Below, one piece after another: positions 24,383 through 32,824 of a stretch of 64,000 nt of DNA. Source of the stretch: Streptomyces ficellus (GTDB taxonomy: Bacteria; Actinomycetota; Actinomycetes; Streptomycetales; Streptomycetaceae); assembly GCF_009739905.1 (NCBI RefSeq), contig NZ_CP034279.1, positions 6,882,001 to 6,946,000 of the forward strand. Reading direction: 5' to 3'. The position numbers were made by a program, and so were the translations under genes. Every line of letters starts with the position of its first letter. Positions within the stretch are counted from its first letter, which is position 1. Below the pieces are notes generated by a model. The model had not been told where the DNA came from. It did not search any database and worked only from the letters and a program-made list of their open reading frames with translations.

Positions 24383-24490
24383 GCACCTCGCATACCCGGC
24401 TGGGGCGCGCGGGGCGCGGGTCGGTGCGGGGGAGGCCCCGAATGGACGCCTCCGCCCGCACCCCCGCCCGCGCCCCCGGACGGGTCGCCG

Positions 24491-25165
24491 TTACGACAGC
24501 TTGCCGTCGTAGTCGGGCAGCTTGAACGTCCTCTCCGCGTGGCCGCCGGCGAGGTCGGTGGGCCGGTTGCCGATGTTGGCGATGATCGTGTAACCCTTCG
24601 CCTCGATCTCGGTGCGCTTGGCCGTCTTGTACCTGCTCACCTCGTCGAACAGGTCGGGCAGGTCGCGCACGTACACGCCGTCGACGGGGAAGCCGACCGC
24701 CTTGAGGTTGTACGCGGTGGGCGCGTGGATGATGCCGGGCCGGGCGGTGACGAAGAAGACGTCGACGCCGCGGGAGTCCGCGTAGCGGGCCACGTCGAGG
24801 GCGGGCCGGACGGCGGGCGTCGGGAACTCCCAGAAGTAGTGGAAGTCCGTCTCCAGCGAGGTGTTGTCGACGTCGAGGACGATCGCGAGCTTTTGGCCGG
24901 AGGCGTTCGCGGTGCGCTGCTCTATGTAGGGCCGGGCCTGGCTGAGCGCGGTGTCGACGTCGCGCTTCCAGGTGGCGTAGTCGACCCCGGCGAGGTCGGC
25001 GGCGGTCAGGCCGGAGGCGGCGGCCGTCGCTCCGGCGGCACGGGCAGCGGGAGCGGGGACGGGGGCGGCGGCTGGGGCGGCCGCGGCCGGGACGGCGGTG
25101 GCGGTGGTGACGGCGAGGGCGGCCAGGGTGAGGGCCGCGCGGTGTCTCCACAGAGCTGCACGCAT
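24491..25165 (-). CDS. Secreted HAD-superfamily acid phosphatase
   Basis: The protein has 224 residues with a signal peptide (basic tip, then ALTLAALAVTTATAVPAAAA) followed by an Ala/Pro-rich stretch to ~residue 50. The HAD core has the nucleophile pair Asp98-x-Asp100 in IVLDVDNTSLETDF, motif II Thr in FFVTARPG and a closing acidic region in IIANIGNRPTDLAGG. Together these match the class B/e(P4)-like acid phosphatase group (Acid_phosphat_B). It should hydrolyse phosphomonoesters outside the membrane. AGGAG precedes the ATG by nine bases. It is divergent from the GNAT gene. Confidence 0.9.
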   Translation of the reverse strand: MRAALWRHRAALTLAALAVTTATAVPAAAAPAAAPVPAPAARAAGATAAASGLTAADLAGVDYATWKRDVDTALSQARPYIEQRTANASGQKLAIVLDVDNTSLETDFHYFWEFPTPAVRPALDVARYADSRGVDVFFVTARPGIIHAPTAYNLKAVGFPVDGVYVRDLPDLFDEVSRYKTAKRTEIEAKGYTIIANIGNRPTDLAGGHAERTFKLPDYDGKLS

Positions 25166-25327
25166 GGGGGGTCAACTCCTGTGAGGGTAGGGAGTGGTGG
25201 AATTGCTTTGGCATGCTCGCGCTCAATGATGGACGGAATGAGGCGTTCCATCTACCGGTCGGTAGTCATTTGGTGCGCTCGTGAAAATTGTTTGCGCGCA
25301 CCGCGGCCCCGCACCGACAGTGACGGC

Positions 25328-26275
25328 ATGCAGACGGGACCCACAGAGACCGTCCGGGCCGCCCGGACCGAGGACGCACCGCAGATCTGCGAGCTGCTCA
25401 ACACCATCGACACCATCGAGATCGGAGCACCCGAAACGGACCTGCACACCGTCGAGGCCGACCTGGTCCACCCGGAGGCGGACCTCCCGCACAACTCGTG
25501 GCTCGCCTTCGACCACGACCGGCTCGTCGCGTACGCGCTGCTGTGGGACGACTCGGGCGCCGAGCGCATCGACATCGACCACTACGTCCTGCCCGACCAC
25601 CAGGCGGCCGGCGAACGCCTCCTGGAGCTCGCCGAGGAACGGGCCCGCGACAAGGCGCGCCAGAACGGGGCGGCGCAGGCCGTCGTCCACCTCCACCTCA
25701 ACCAGCGGCCCACCACCGACACCGCGATCCTCACCCGGCGCGGCTGGCACACCGTCCGCCGCTACCAGGTCCTGGTCCGCGACCTCTCTCCGGAAGCGGA
25801 CCCCGTGCCGGAGCCCCCGGCCGGGGTGACCCTGCGCGCCTGCACCGACGAGGCCGACCGGCGGCGCGCCCACGCCCTGCTCGAGGAGACCTTCGCCGAA
25901 CACTTCGACCACCAGGCCCGCACCTACGAGCAGTGGCTCGACGACATCGACGCCGCCCGCGCCGACTGGTCGCTCGTCTGGATCGCCACCGTCGACGGCC
26001 TCGGTGACGCCGCCGTCCTCGTCACCCGCAACGACCGCACCGGCATGGGCTGGGTGCGCAACCTCGGCGTCCGCAAGGCCGCCCGCGGGCAGGGCATCGG
26101 CGGCCACCTGCTGCGCCACGCCTTCGGGGTGTACGCCGCGCTGGGCCGCGACACGCTGGGCCTGGGCGTCGACGTGCTCAACGAGAGCGGCGCCCTGCGG
26201 CTCTACGAGGCCCACGGCATGCGGCTCCACTACGCCGTGGACACCTGGGAGGTCACCCTGCCCGTGACCGGCTGA
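25328..26275 (+). CDS. Tandem GNAT acetyltransferase
   Basis: The product has 315 residues from the ATG at 25328 (MQTGPTETVRAARTEDAPQI). It consists of two GNAT modules. The first (residues ~8-150) lacks a clear acetyl-CoA loop. The second (~163-312) has the standard motif A: GWVRNLGVRKAARGQGIGGHLLRHAF, followed by LGVDVLNESGALRLYEAHGM. This organisation resembles MshD-type mycothiol synthases and many uncharacterised double-GNAT proteins; I cannot assign the substrate. Upstream sequence to ~25250 is less GC-rich and probably holds the promoters of this and the divergent phosphatase gene. Confidence 0.9.
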   Translation: MQTGPTETVRAARTEDAPQICELLNTIDTIEIGAPETDLHTVEADLVHPEADLPHNSWLAFDHDRLVAYALLWDDSGAERIDIDHYVLPDHQAAGERLLELAEERARDKARQNGAAQAVVHLHLNQRPTTDTAILTRRGWHTVRRYQVLVRDLSPEADPVPEPPAGVTLRACTDEADRRRAHALLEETFAEHFDHQARTYEQWLDDIDAARADWSLVWIATVDGLGDAAVLVTRNDRTGMGWVRNLGVRKAARGQGIGGHLLRHAFGVYAALGRDTLGLGVDVLNESGALRLYEAHGMRLHYAVDTWEVTLPVTG

Positions 26276-26348
26276 CACGCCGGACGCCCCGCACCGGCCG
26301 CCCGTGGTGAGCGGCCGGGGCGGCGGCACCTCGCGCCCCGACGCGGCG

Positions 26349-29180
26349 TCAGAGCCGGCAGCCGGAGAGCAGCGCCGCCGCGTCGGCCCCGGGCGGCACG
26401 GGCACGGTACGGCCCGCCGGAGGGCGCTGCCCCCGCTCCACCCAGCGCTCCAGCGCGGTGAACGCCGAGCGGTGACACGGCACCAGTGGCCGCAGCCGGC
26501 CCGGGAAGGCGTCCACCAGCGCGTCGGTGTGCGTGCCGCCCTCGATGCGGAAGTAGCGGTGCAGCCCGCCGCGCCCCGCTTCCCGCACCATGCGCGCGTA
26601 CACGTCCGAGCTGCGGGCGGCGGGCAGCAGCACGTCCAGCGTGCCGTGCACGGTGATCAGCGGCTTGCCGATACGGCCCGTCAGGGCGATGCGGTCGACG
26701 GCCGCGCGCACCGGGGCCGGGCGGGCGGCGTAGTCGTAGTCCGCGTCCGCCCCGGCGTAGCCCGGGTCCAGCTCCTCGCGGTAGACGCGCTGCGTCAGGC
26801 CCCAGTAGTACGTGTGGTGGTAGGGCCACAGGAACTCCGACCCGGCCGGGTAGCCGGCGGCGTGCATCGCGGCGCGCGCCGCGCCGGCGCCCGGGCCGCC
26901 CGCCTCGTACACCGGGTAGTGACGCAGGGCCGGGGGCAGGAACGTGAGCAGGTGGGGGCCCTCGCCGCGCCACAGCGTGCCCTCCCAGTCCACACCGCCG
27001 TCGTACAGCTCCGGATGGTTCTCCAGCTGCCAGCGCACCAGGTAACCACCGTTGGACATCCCGGTGGCGAGGGTGCGCGCCGGTGGCCGGTGGTAGTGCT
27101 GGGCCACGACCGCGCGGGCGGCACGGGTGAGCTGCGTGAGACGGCTGTTCCACTCGGCGACGGCGTCACCGGGGACGCGTCCGTCGCTCTGGAAGGACGT
27201 GCCCGTGTTGCCCTTGTCGGTGGCGGCGAACGCGTATCCCCGCGACAGCACCCAGTCGCCGATGGCCCGGTCGTTGGCGTACTGCTCACGGTTGCCCGGC
27301 GTCCCGGAGACGACCAGGCCGCCGTTCCACCGGTCGGGCAGGCGGATGACGAACTGGGCGTCGTGCCGCCAGCCGTGGTTGGTGTTGGTGGTGGACGTGT
27401 CGGGAAAGTACCCGTCGATCTGGACACCCGGCACGCCGCGGGGCGTGGGCAGGTCCTTGGGGGTGAGGCCCGCCCAGTCGGCCGGGTCGGTGTGGCCGGA
27501 GGCCACGGTCCCGGCGGTGGTCAGCTCCTCCAGGCACGTCACCTCCTGGTGCGCGGCGCCGGGAACCCGCGGCGGCCGGCGGCAGTCGTCCCCCGGCCGC
27601 GGTACGGAGGCGGCGGCCGTGGCGGCCGTGGCGGGTGTGGCGGCCGCGGACACCGTGCAGCCGTCGCCGGCGAGCGTGAAGTGGCCCGCCGGCGACTCCC
27701 TCAGCGTGTGCGTGACGAACGCGTTGTACAGGCCCATCGCCTGGTTCGAGCCCTTGGCGTAGGTGAGGCCGCCGCTCGTCGTCGCCCGTCCCGCCCGCAC
27801 GTGCGCGTAGTTGCTGCCGGTCCAGCAGGCGACCGGGACGTCGCTCGGCGTCCGTGCGGTGACCGCGGCCGACAGCGCGCCCGGCCGGCCGTCCCCGTCG
27901 CGTGCCGCCACCGCGTAGGTGTACGTGGACCCGGGCGCGAGCCCCGTGTCGGTGAACGGGGGAGCGGCGGGCGTCGCGACCGCCGTACCGTCGCGGTGCA
28001 CCGTGTAGCCGGCGGCGCCGCCGACCGCCGCCCAGTCCAGGGTGACCGTCGACCCGGTCACGCCGGTGGCGACCAGGCCCGTCGGCGCGGGCAGCGTGCC
28101 GGGCTCCGGGTCCTCGCCGCCGTCCAGGCCGAAGAACCCCACGATCCAGCGGCTGGAGCAGATCGAGTCGAGGAAGTACGCGGCGGTCGCACCGCACTGC
28201 CCGGGCCCGGTCCCGGGGTCCACGGGAGTGCCGTGGCCCATGCCCGGCACCCGGTCCACCTCCACGGCGACGGACCCGTCCGGGGCCACGTACTGCTCCT
28301 GCCGTGTCGCGTTGGCACCGATGAGGGCGGTACGGGACGGGGTCTGCGGCAGACGGTGCAGCGCGGTCCACTGGTCGCGCAACTCGTCGGCGTTGCGCGG
28401 CACGACCGTGGTGTCCCGGTCGCCGTGCCAGATCGCCACCCTCGGCCACGGCCCCGCCCACGACGGGTACGCGTCACGCACCCGCTGCGCCCACTGGGCG
28501 GGCGTCAGGTCCACCCCGGGGTTCATGCACGTGTACGCGGCGGCGACGTCCCTGGCGCAGTCGTACGGCAGCCCGGCGACCACCGCTCCCGAGGCGAAGA
28601 CGTCCGGGTAGGCTGCGAGCATCACCGACGTCATCGCGCCCCCTGCGGACAGGCCGGTCACATGGACCCGCCGCGCGTCCGCGCCGTAGGCGGACACGGC
28701 GTGCGCGGCCATCTGGCGGATCGACGCCGCCTCGCCCTGACCGCGACGGCTGTCCGACGGCTGGAACCAGTTGAAACAGCGGTTGGCGTTGTTCGCCGCC
28801 GGCTGCTCGGCCAGGACCAGCAGGAACCCATGCCGGTCCGCGAACTCCGCCAGCCCCGAGTGGTCCGCGTAGGCCTGGGCGCTCTGCGTGCAGCCGTGCA
28901 GTGCCACCACCACCGGCGCCCCGGCCGGCAAGGACGCGGGCCGGTACACGTACATGGCCAGCGCGCCGGGGTTCGCCCCGAAGGCGGTCACTCGGGTGAG
29001 GCCCATGGCGGCGGCCCGGGCGGCGGGCGCGGGCGCGGTGAGCACGGCGCCGAACGCCAGGAGGAGCACCAGCAGGGCGGCGACCAGCCGTCCGGGACGC
29101 GGGGCGGCACCCCCGACCGGAGCGCGGCGCACGGCTGTGCCCCGGGCCGGTGGGGTGCGGGGCGGGAACGAGGGGGGCAT
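26349..29180 (-). CDS. Giant secreted esterase: PHB depolymerase + FnIII + tannase/3HB-oligomer-hydrolase-like domain
   Basis: This 943-residue protein has a long basic N-terminus and a hydrophobic segment (~33-57) likely to be a signal peptide. Domain 1 (~60-350) is an esterase of the PHB depolymerase family, with lipase box GLSAG (Ser178), Asp ~254/256 in WHGDRD and His316 in GMGHG. A fibronectin III linker follows (~362-444). Next is the conserved Cys-bounded module of these depolymerases (~450-510, CWTGSNYAHV to GDGC), then a Pro/Ala linker. Domain 2 (~545-925) is a second alpha/beta hydrolase with GMSNGG (Ser709) and a late GGTHTD, resembling tannase/feruloyl esterase and 3-hydroxybutyrate oligomer hydrolases. 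Combined polymer and oligomer hydrolysis is an inference. Confidence 0.85.
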   Translation of the reverse strand: MPPSFPPRTPPARGTAVRRAPVGGAAPRPGRLVAALLVLLLAFGAVLTAPAPAARAAAMGLTRVTAFGANPGALAMYVYRPASLPAGAPVVVALHGCTQSAQAYADHSGLAEFADRHGFLLVLAEQPAANNANRCFNWFQPSDSRRGQGEAASIRQMAAHAVSAYGADARRVHVTGLSAGGAMTSVMLAAYPDVFASGAVVAGLPYDCARDVAAAYTCMNPGVDLTPAQWAQRVRDAYPSWAGPWPRVAIWHGDRDTTVVPRNADELRDQWTALHRLPQTPSRTALIGANATRQEQYVAPDGSVAVEVDRVPGMGHGTPVDPGTGPGQCGATAAYFLDSICSSRWIVGFFGLDGGEDPEPGTLPAPTGLVATGVTGSTVTLDWAAVGGAAGYTVHRDGTAVATPAAPPFTDTGLAPGSTYTYAVAARDGDGRPGALSAAVTARTPSDVPVACWTGSNYAHVRAGRATTSGGLTYAKGSNQAMGLYNAFVTHTLRESPAGHFTLAGDGCTVSAAATPATAATAAASVPRPGDDCRRPPRVPGAAHQEVTCLEELTTAGTVASGHTDPADWAGLTPKDLPTPRGVPGVQIDGYFPDTSTTNTNHGWRHDAQFVIRLPDRWNGGLVVSGTPGNREQYANDRAIGDWVLSRGYAFAATDKGNTGTSFQSDGRVPGDAVAEWNSRLTQLTRAARAVVAQHYHRPPARTLATGMSNGGYLVRWQLENHPELYDGGVDWEGTLWRGEGPHLLTFLPPALRHYPVYEAGGPGAGAARAAMHAAGYPAGSEFLWPYHHTYYWGLTQRVYREELDPGYAGADADYDYAARPAPVRAAVDRIALTGRIGKPLITVHGTLDVLLPAARSSDVYARMVREAGRGGLHRYFRIEGGTHTDALVDAFPGRLRPLVPCHRSAFTALERWVERGQRPPAGRTVPVPPGADAAALLSGCRL

Positions 29181-29635
29181 GGCGGCTCCTCATGGCCTTC
29201 CGGTGACGGATTCCCGCACCGTAGGGCGGCCGGATACCGGCCGGTATGGCGAAGCGCACCACAGTCGCCCGACCCCCGGGCGGAGCCAGGAGGATTGCGC
29301 CCTTCCCGCCCGCCTGCTAAGGCGTGTCTCGGCGGGTCCGGGGGCGTCCGGTGCGCTGCTCCGCCGGGCGCAAGGCAGAGCGCAGCGGGCTGGGCCGGCG
29401 GCCGGCGACGCAGCGAGGGTGCGTGCCACGCGTTCCCGGCCAGGTGGGACTTTCGCACACGCCCTGGGGCGGGCGTTGCGAAACCCACGCCCCGGGCCCC
29501 GGGCGGCCCCGGCAGGCGTCCGGGCGGGGGTCGCGGGCCGCGCGCATCGCGCCCGCCTGTGCCCCGTACACTCGTCCACCGCTGCCCGCAGCGGCGGTGA
29601 GCGACCAACAGACTTCTTCGGAAAGGTATTTCGAC

Positions 29636-29827
29636 ATGGATTCCGCCGTGCGAGGCGACGCGCCGATCTACGACCGCCTCATCGAGGAGCGCGGCGACGT
29701 CCCCGCCGACGTCCGCCGCGTGGCGGAGGAGACCGTCAGGCAGCTGACCCGGGCGCTGGACTTCGGCGCGGTGGGCCGGTCGTCCGGGTATCCGGGCATG
29801 GGCTTCCCGCCCCCCGCATCCATATGA
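29636..29827 (+). CDS. Small hypothetical protein (63 aa)
   Basis: A 63-residue frame starts at ATG with GGAAAGG eight bases upstream and a less GC-rich leader. The sequence is acidic and helical in the first 45 residues (DRLIEERGDVPADVRRVAEETVRQLTRAL) and ends with a Gly/Pro-rich tail (GYPGMGFPPPASI). There is no signal peptide. I do not recognise the family. It is convergent with the next hypothetical gene. Confidence 0.6.
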   Translation: MDSAVRGDAPIYDRLIEERGDVPADVRRVAEETVRQLTRALDFGAVGRSSGYPGMGFPPPASI

Positions 29828-29866
29828 GGCGTGCGGGTGAGCGGAGGGGGATTCCCGCCCCCGGCC

Positions 29867-30223
29867 TCACGGCTGTTCGTCGATGAGACCGCAGACCCAC
29901 GCGAGCACATCGTGCACACCACGGACGTGGGCCGCCTGCTCGGCGGTCTCCGTCGGGTCACCCAGCTGCACCACCGCCGCGTCCAGCTCCGCCGTCAGCG
30001 CATGGCTGGACGGTACGCGCCCGGTGCCCGCGGCCCCCGTCACCGGGGCGGCCGCCGACCGGCCGAGCGCCCATTGGTAGGCCGTCACGGCGCCCAGCGA
30101 GAACGGCGTGCCCAGACCGGGCGCCGCGGCCTTGTGCTCCAGCCGCTGGTACGCCGCCTCGACCTGGGCCCGCTGCCTGATGCCGACCAGTACGTCCTGG
30201 TTTCGTTCAGAATCCACTGCCAT
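29867..30223 (-). CDS. Hypothetical protein (118 aa)
   Basis: The product is soluble and mostly helical from the ATG at 30223. An N-terminal segment (RNQDVLVGIRQRAQVEAAYQRLEHKAA) and FSLGAVTAYQWALGRSA are followed by a central Ala/Gly/Thr stretch. A C-terminal helical part follows (LTAELDAAVVQLGDPTETAEQAAHVRGVHDVLAWVCGLI). No family recognised. The ribosome site is weak; codon use supports a real gene. Confidence 0.6.
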   Translation of the reverse strand: MAVDSERNQDVLVGIRQRAQVEAAYQRLEHKAAAPGLGTPFSLGAVTAYQWALGRSAAAPVTGAAGTGRVPSSHALTAELDAAVVQLGDPTETAEQAAHVRGVHDVLAWVCGLIDEQP

Positions 30224-30303
30224 ACCTGTACGTCTCACCGCCGGCGGCCGATGCGATGCCCCGAAATGCGAAATTGCTACGCCAGGGTCCATTTCGGACA
30301 CAG

Positions 30304-30339
30304 GGCAGGCGGCCCGCCGGGAGAAGCGGGCCGCCTGCC
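30304..30339 (-). terminator. Hairpin terminator of the S1 protease gene
   Basis: A perfect 14-bp inverted repeat (30304-30317 and 30326-30339) with an 8-base loop lies 20 bases past the protease stop codon. Confidence 0.75.
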
Positions 30340-30359
30340 TGCGCGGGTGTGCGGAGCCG

Positions 30360-31277
30360 CTAGAAGACGCTCACGCCGTAGGCGCTGAGGGCCTCGGTGA
30401 CGGGCTGGAAGAACGTGGTGCCCCCGCTGGAGCAGTTGCCGCTGCCGCCGGACGTCAGGCCGAGCGCGGTGCTCCCGGAGAAGAGCGCGCCGCCGCTGTC
30501 GCCGGGCTCGGCGCACACGTTGGTCTGGATGAGGCCGGAGACGATGTCACCGTTGCCGTAGTTGACCGTCGCGTTGAGCCCGGTGACCGTGCCGCCCCGC
30601 AGGCCGGTCGTGCTGCCGCTGCGCTGGACCGACTGGCCGACGTACGCGTTGCCCGCGCCCGTGATGTCACGGTAGCCGCCGTTGTACAGGTACACCCGGC
30701 CGTCCGCCGCGGAGGCGTTGGAGTGGCGGATGATGCCGTAGTCGTTGCCGGGGAAGCTGGAGCCCGTGCGGGTGCCGAGCAGCGTGGTGTTGGCCGAGTT
30801 GGTGTACCAGGTGCTGCCGATGTTGGTGCAGTGACCGGCCGTCAGGGCGTAGTACGTGCTGCCGCTGCGGACGTTGAAACCGAGCGAGCAGCGCCCGCCG
30901 CCCGCGTAGATGGCCTGGCCGCCCGCGATGAGCTTGTTGAACGTGCCCGGGGTGCGCTTGATCTCCAGGGCGCCCGCGCGGCTGCCGGCGGCCTGCTTGA
31001 TCTCGGCGATCTCGGCGGCGGAGACCGTGGCGTCGGCCGTGACGACGAGCCGGCCGGTCCTGGCGTCCGTGTACCAGGCGGTGCCCGGGACGTCGGCGCT
31101 CAGGACGGCTTCGCTCGCCCGGGCCAGCTGGGCGGTGGTGGCCGGTGCGCCGTCGAGCGGCGCGGCGCCGGCGCTCGGGGCGGCAAGCGCGGACGCGGCC
31201 AGGAGAGCTGCGGCGACGGCGGTCAGCCGCGCGCCTCTCGCGATGCCGCTGAGGGGGGTGAAGCGCTTGAGTTTCAC
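30360..31277 (-). CDS. Streptogrisin-type secreted serine protease (S1 family) with propeptide
   Basis: The product has 305 residues from a GTG at 31277, with GGAGG five bases upstream. Residues ~1-39 are a signal peptide and ~40-116 an alpha-lytic-type prodomain (TAWYTDARTGRLVVTADATV). The mature chymotrypsin-fold enzyme probably starts near Ile117 (IAGGQAIY). The triad is His149 in TAGHC, Asp179 in GNDYGI and Ser261 in GDSGG; disulfide cysteines are in place. The mature part is very close in sequence to streptogrisin B of S. griseus, including the ending FFQPVTEALSAYGVSVF. In Streptomyces such proteases are secreted during development. A strong terminator follows. Confidence 0.95.
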   Translation of the reverse strand: MKLKRFTPLSGIARGARLTAVAAALLAASALAAPSAGAAPLDGAPATTAQLARASEAVLSADVPGTAWYTDARTGRLVVTADATVSAAEIAEIKQAAGSRAGALEIKRTPGTFNKLIAGGQAIYAGGGRCSLGFNVRSGSTYYALTAGHCTNIGSTWYTNSANTTLLGTRTGSSFPGNDYGIIRHSNASAADGRVYLYNGGYRDITGAGNAYVGQSVQRSGSTTGLRGGTVTGLNATVNYGNGDIVSGLIQTNVCAEPGDSGGALFSGSTALGLTSGGSGNCSSGGTTFFQPVTEALSAYGVSVF

Positions 31278-32031
31278 TGCGTCCTCCGGTGGGGGATCCA
31301 TGGCCCGCTGGGTGGGCGGGCTCGACAGCGCCGGACGAGCCGGTGCACGACGGTTGGGTGCCGCCATGTGCCTGACAAGTGGCGCGGTAGGAATCCTGGG
31401 CTCCGGTCGGACGCCTGGACAAGATCGCCTTTTGGCCGCGTGCCCGGCCGGGGTCACGGCCGCCCCCCGCGCCCCCGGTGGCGGGCCCGGGGCGCGGCCT
31501 CCCGTGCGCCCGGCCGGCGGGTGGAGGTGGTGCGGTACGGCGGTGGCGCGGTCGGGTGGCGAGGGGTGTCGAGCAAAGATGGTCACCCGTTTGCTGATTG
31601 TCCGTCAGGTCACCCAGTGGCCCGGGAGGGCGCGGTGCGGGCCGCCGGGCCGCCGGGCGCCCGGCCCGGTAGCGGAACGCGCTGGTCCAGGCGGTTCAGC
31701 GTTCAACGGAAAGGGCGGGGAGGGGTGCCCGGGGACCGGACCCGGAACGTCCGCTTCAGGGTCGTCGGCTTCGGCCGGCGCGAGCCGCCGTTGCAGTGGC
31801 TTCCGCAACGCGGGATTCCCACTGGCACCCTGGGAGCGCGCACGCGCCTCGGCGGGACGGGCGCGCACCACTGCCCCCCACCGAGTCACCGCCCGGCCGG
31901 CCGGCACGGACACGCCGGGCCCGCCCGTCACGCGTTATGCCTCGATCACGCCCGTTCGCCCGGCGCACGGCCGTGTCCGAATCCCGCCCTTGCGGCGCGC
32001 GGGGCCCGCCCCAGGGGCCCGGTCCTCGTCC
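31278..32031. other. Long intergenic stretch upstream of the protease gene
   Basis: About 750 bases between the protease start and the VOC gene stop, both on the minus strand. It must hold the protease promoter. A less GC-rich stretch near 31360-31440 is the likeliest place, but no clear -35/-10 pair could be picked. Open frames here have no recognisable protein character. Confidence 0.5.
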
Positions 32032-32478
32032 TCAGCAGGCCCAGTCCTTGTCCGGGTCGAGGCCCCCCTCCCGCGCCTGGGTGAAGGAGAACCAGTTCCC
32101 CGAGTCGTCCCGGAAGATCGCCTCCGTTCCGTACGGACGCTCCTGCGGCTCCTGGAGGAACTCCACGCCGCGTGCCTTCAGCTTCTCGTAGTCCCCGTGG
32201 ATGTCGTCGGTGGCCAGCACCCCCGCCCCGAGGACGCCCTTCGACACCAGCCGCCTCATCGCCTCGGCGGACTCGGGGTCCATCGCGGGGGCGCCGGGAA
32301 CCATCAGCGTCAGCTGCACGTCGGGCTGGTCCTTCGCCCCGACGGTCAGCCAGCGCATGCCGCCCTCACCCATCGTCATGTCCGTACGCACCTCGAACCC
32401 CAGCTTCTCGGTGTAGAACTCCTTCGCCCGGTCCTGGTCCAGAACCCAGACGGTCGAAATGGCGAGACCCTTGATCAT
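32032..32478 (-). CDS. VOC family protein (glyoxalase-like)
   Basis: The product has 148 residues from the ATG at 32478, preceded by GGAGGAG. It is a single VOC module: LAISTVWVLDQDRAKEFYTEKLGFEVRTD, then GGMRWLTVGAKDQPDVQLTLM, then GVEFLQEPQERPYGTEAIFRDDSGNWFSFTQ. Metal-ligand positions of glyoxalase-like proteins (an early His or Gln and a late Glu in EAIFRDDSGN) can be partly matched. Family members bind metals and act in resistance, isomerisation or dioxygenation; the substrate cannot be told. Confidence 0.9.
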   Translation of the reverse strand: MIKGLAISTVWVLDQDRAKEFYTEKLGFEVRTDMTMGEGGMRWLTVGAKDQPDVQLTLMVPGAPAMDPESAEAMRRLVSKGVLGAGVLATDDIHGDYEKLKARGVEFLQEPQERPYGTEAIFRDDSGNWFSFTQAREGGLDPDKDWAC

Positions 32479-32608
32479 GTCGTGCTCCTCCGCGGTCGGG
32501 CTTGCCCTGTCACCGTAGGCGGCGGCCGCCTCAGCCCGCTTCTCCGGAATTGCGGTGTTCACCCGGCGCGGGGAGCGCGTTCGGAAACCCGCCGGCCCCA
32601 GCATCGCG

Positions 32609-32725
32609 TCACACCCGGGTACCAGGGCGGGCCCCCCGGCCGACGTGCCGGGCGCGGTACTCGCTGGGGGAGAGTCCGGTGGCCTTCTTGCACCGCGCCG
32701 AGAACGTGCCGACTCGGCGGGCCGG
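32609..32725 (-). pseudogene. AraC-family regulator relic (C-terminal tip only)
   Basis: On the minus strand the frame reads GTFSARCKKATGLSPSEYRARHV and stops shortly after. This is the last helix-turn-helix segment of AraC regulators (FSRxFKKATGLSPSEYR type). No start, effector domain or first HTH is present upstream: the frame runs into unrelated sequence and a 15-bp tandem repeat. It is therefore the decayed end of a lost gene. Confidence 0.7.
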
Positions 32726-32761
32726 GAGCCGCATGCGGCCGGCAGATCCCGGGGGCCGCCC

Positions 32762-32791
32762 GCACGTGGGAACCGTGCACGTGGGAACCGT
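32762..32791. repeat. 15-bp perfect tandem duplication
   Basis: GCACGTGGGAACCGT occurs twice in direct succession, followed by a partial third start (GCA). It lies between the AraC relic and the histone-fold-like gene and could mark a past rearrangement or a repeat binding site. Confidence 0.85.
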
Positions 32792-32824
32792 GCATGGTGC
32801 GCAGCGCGCCAAAAGCGGGCCAGA

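Noticed and set aside
31605..31931. Minus-strand frame between the protease and VOC genes
   Set aside because: Pro/Arg/Ala-rich composition, no ribosome site and no recognisable domain.
32762..32791. Tandem 15-bp repeat as a CRISPR or integration site
   Set aside because: Only two copies, no spacers, no att-like or tRNA context.
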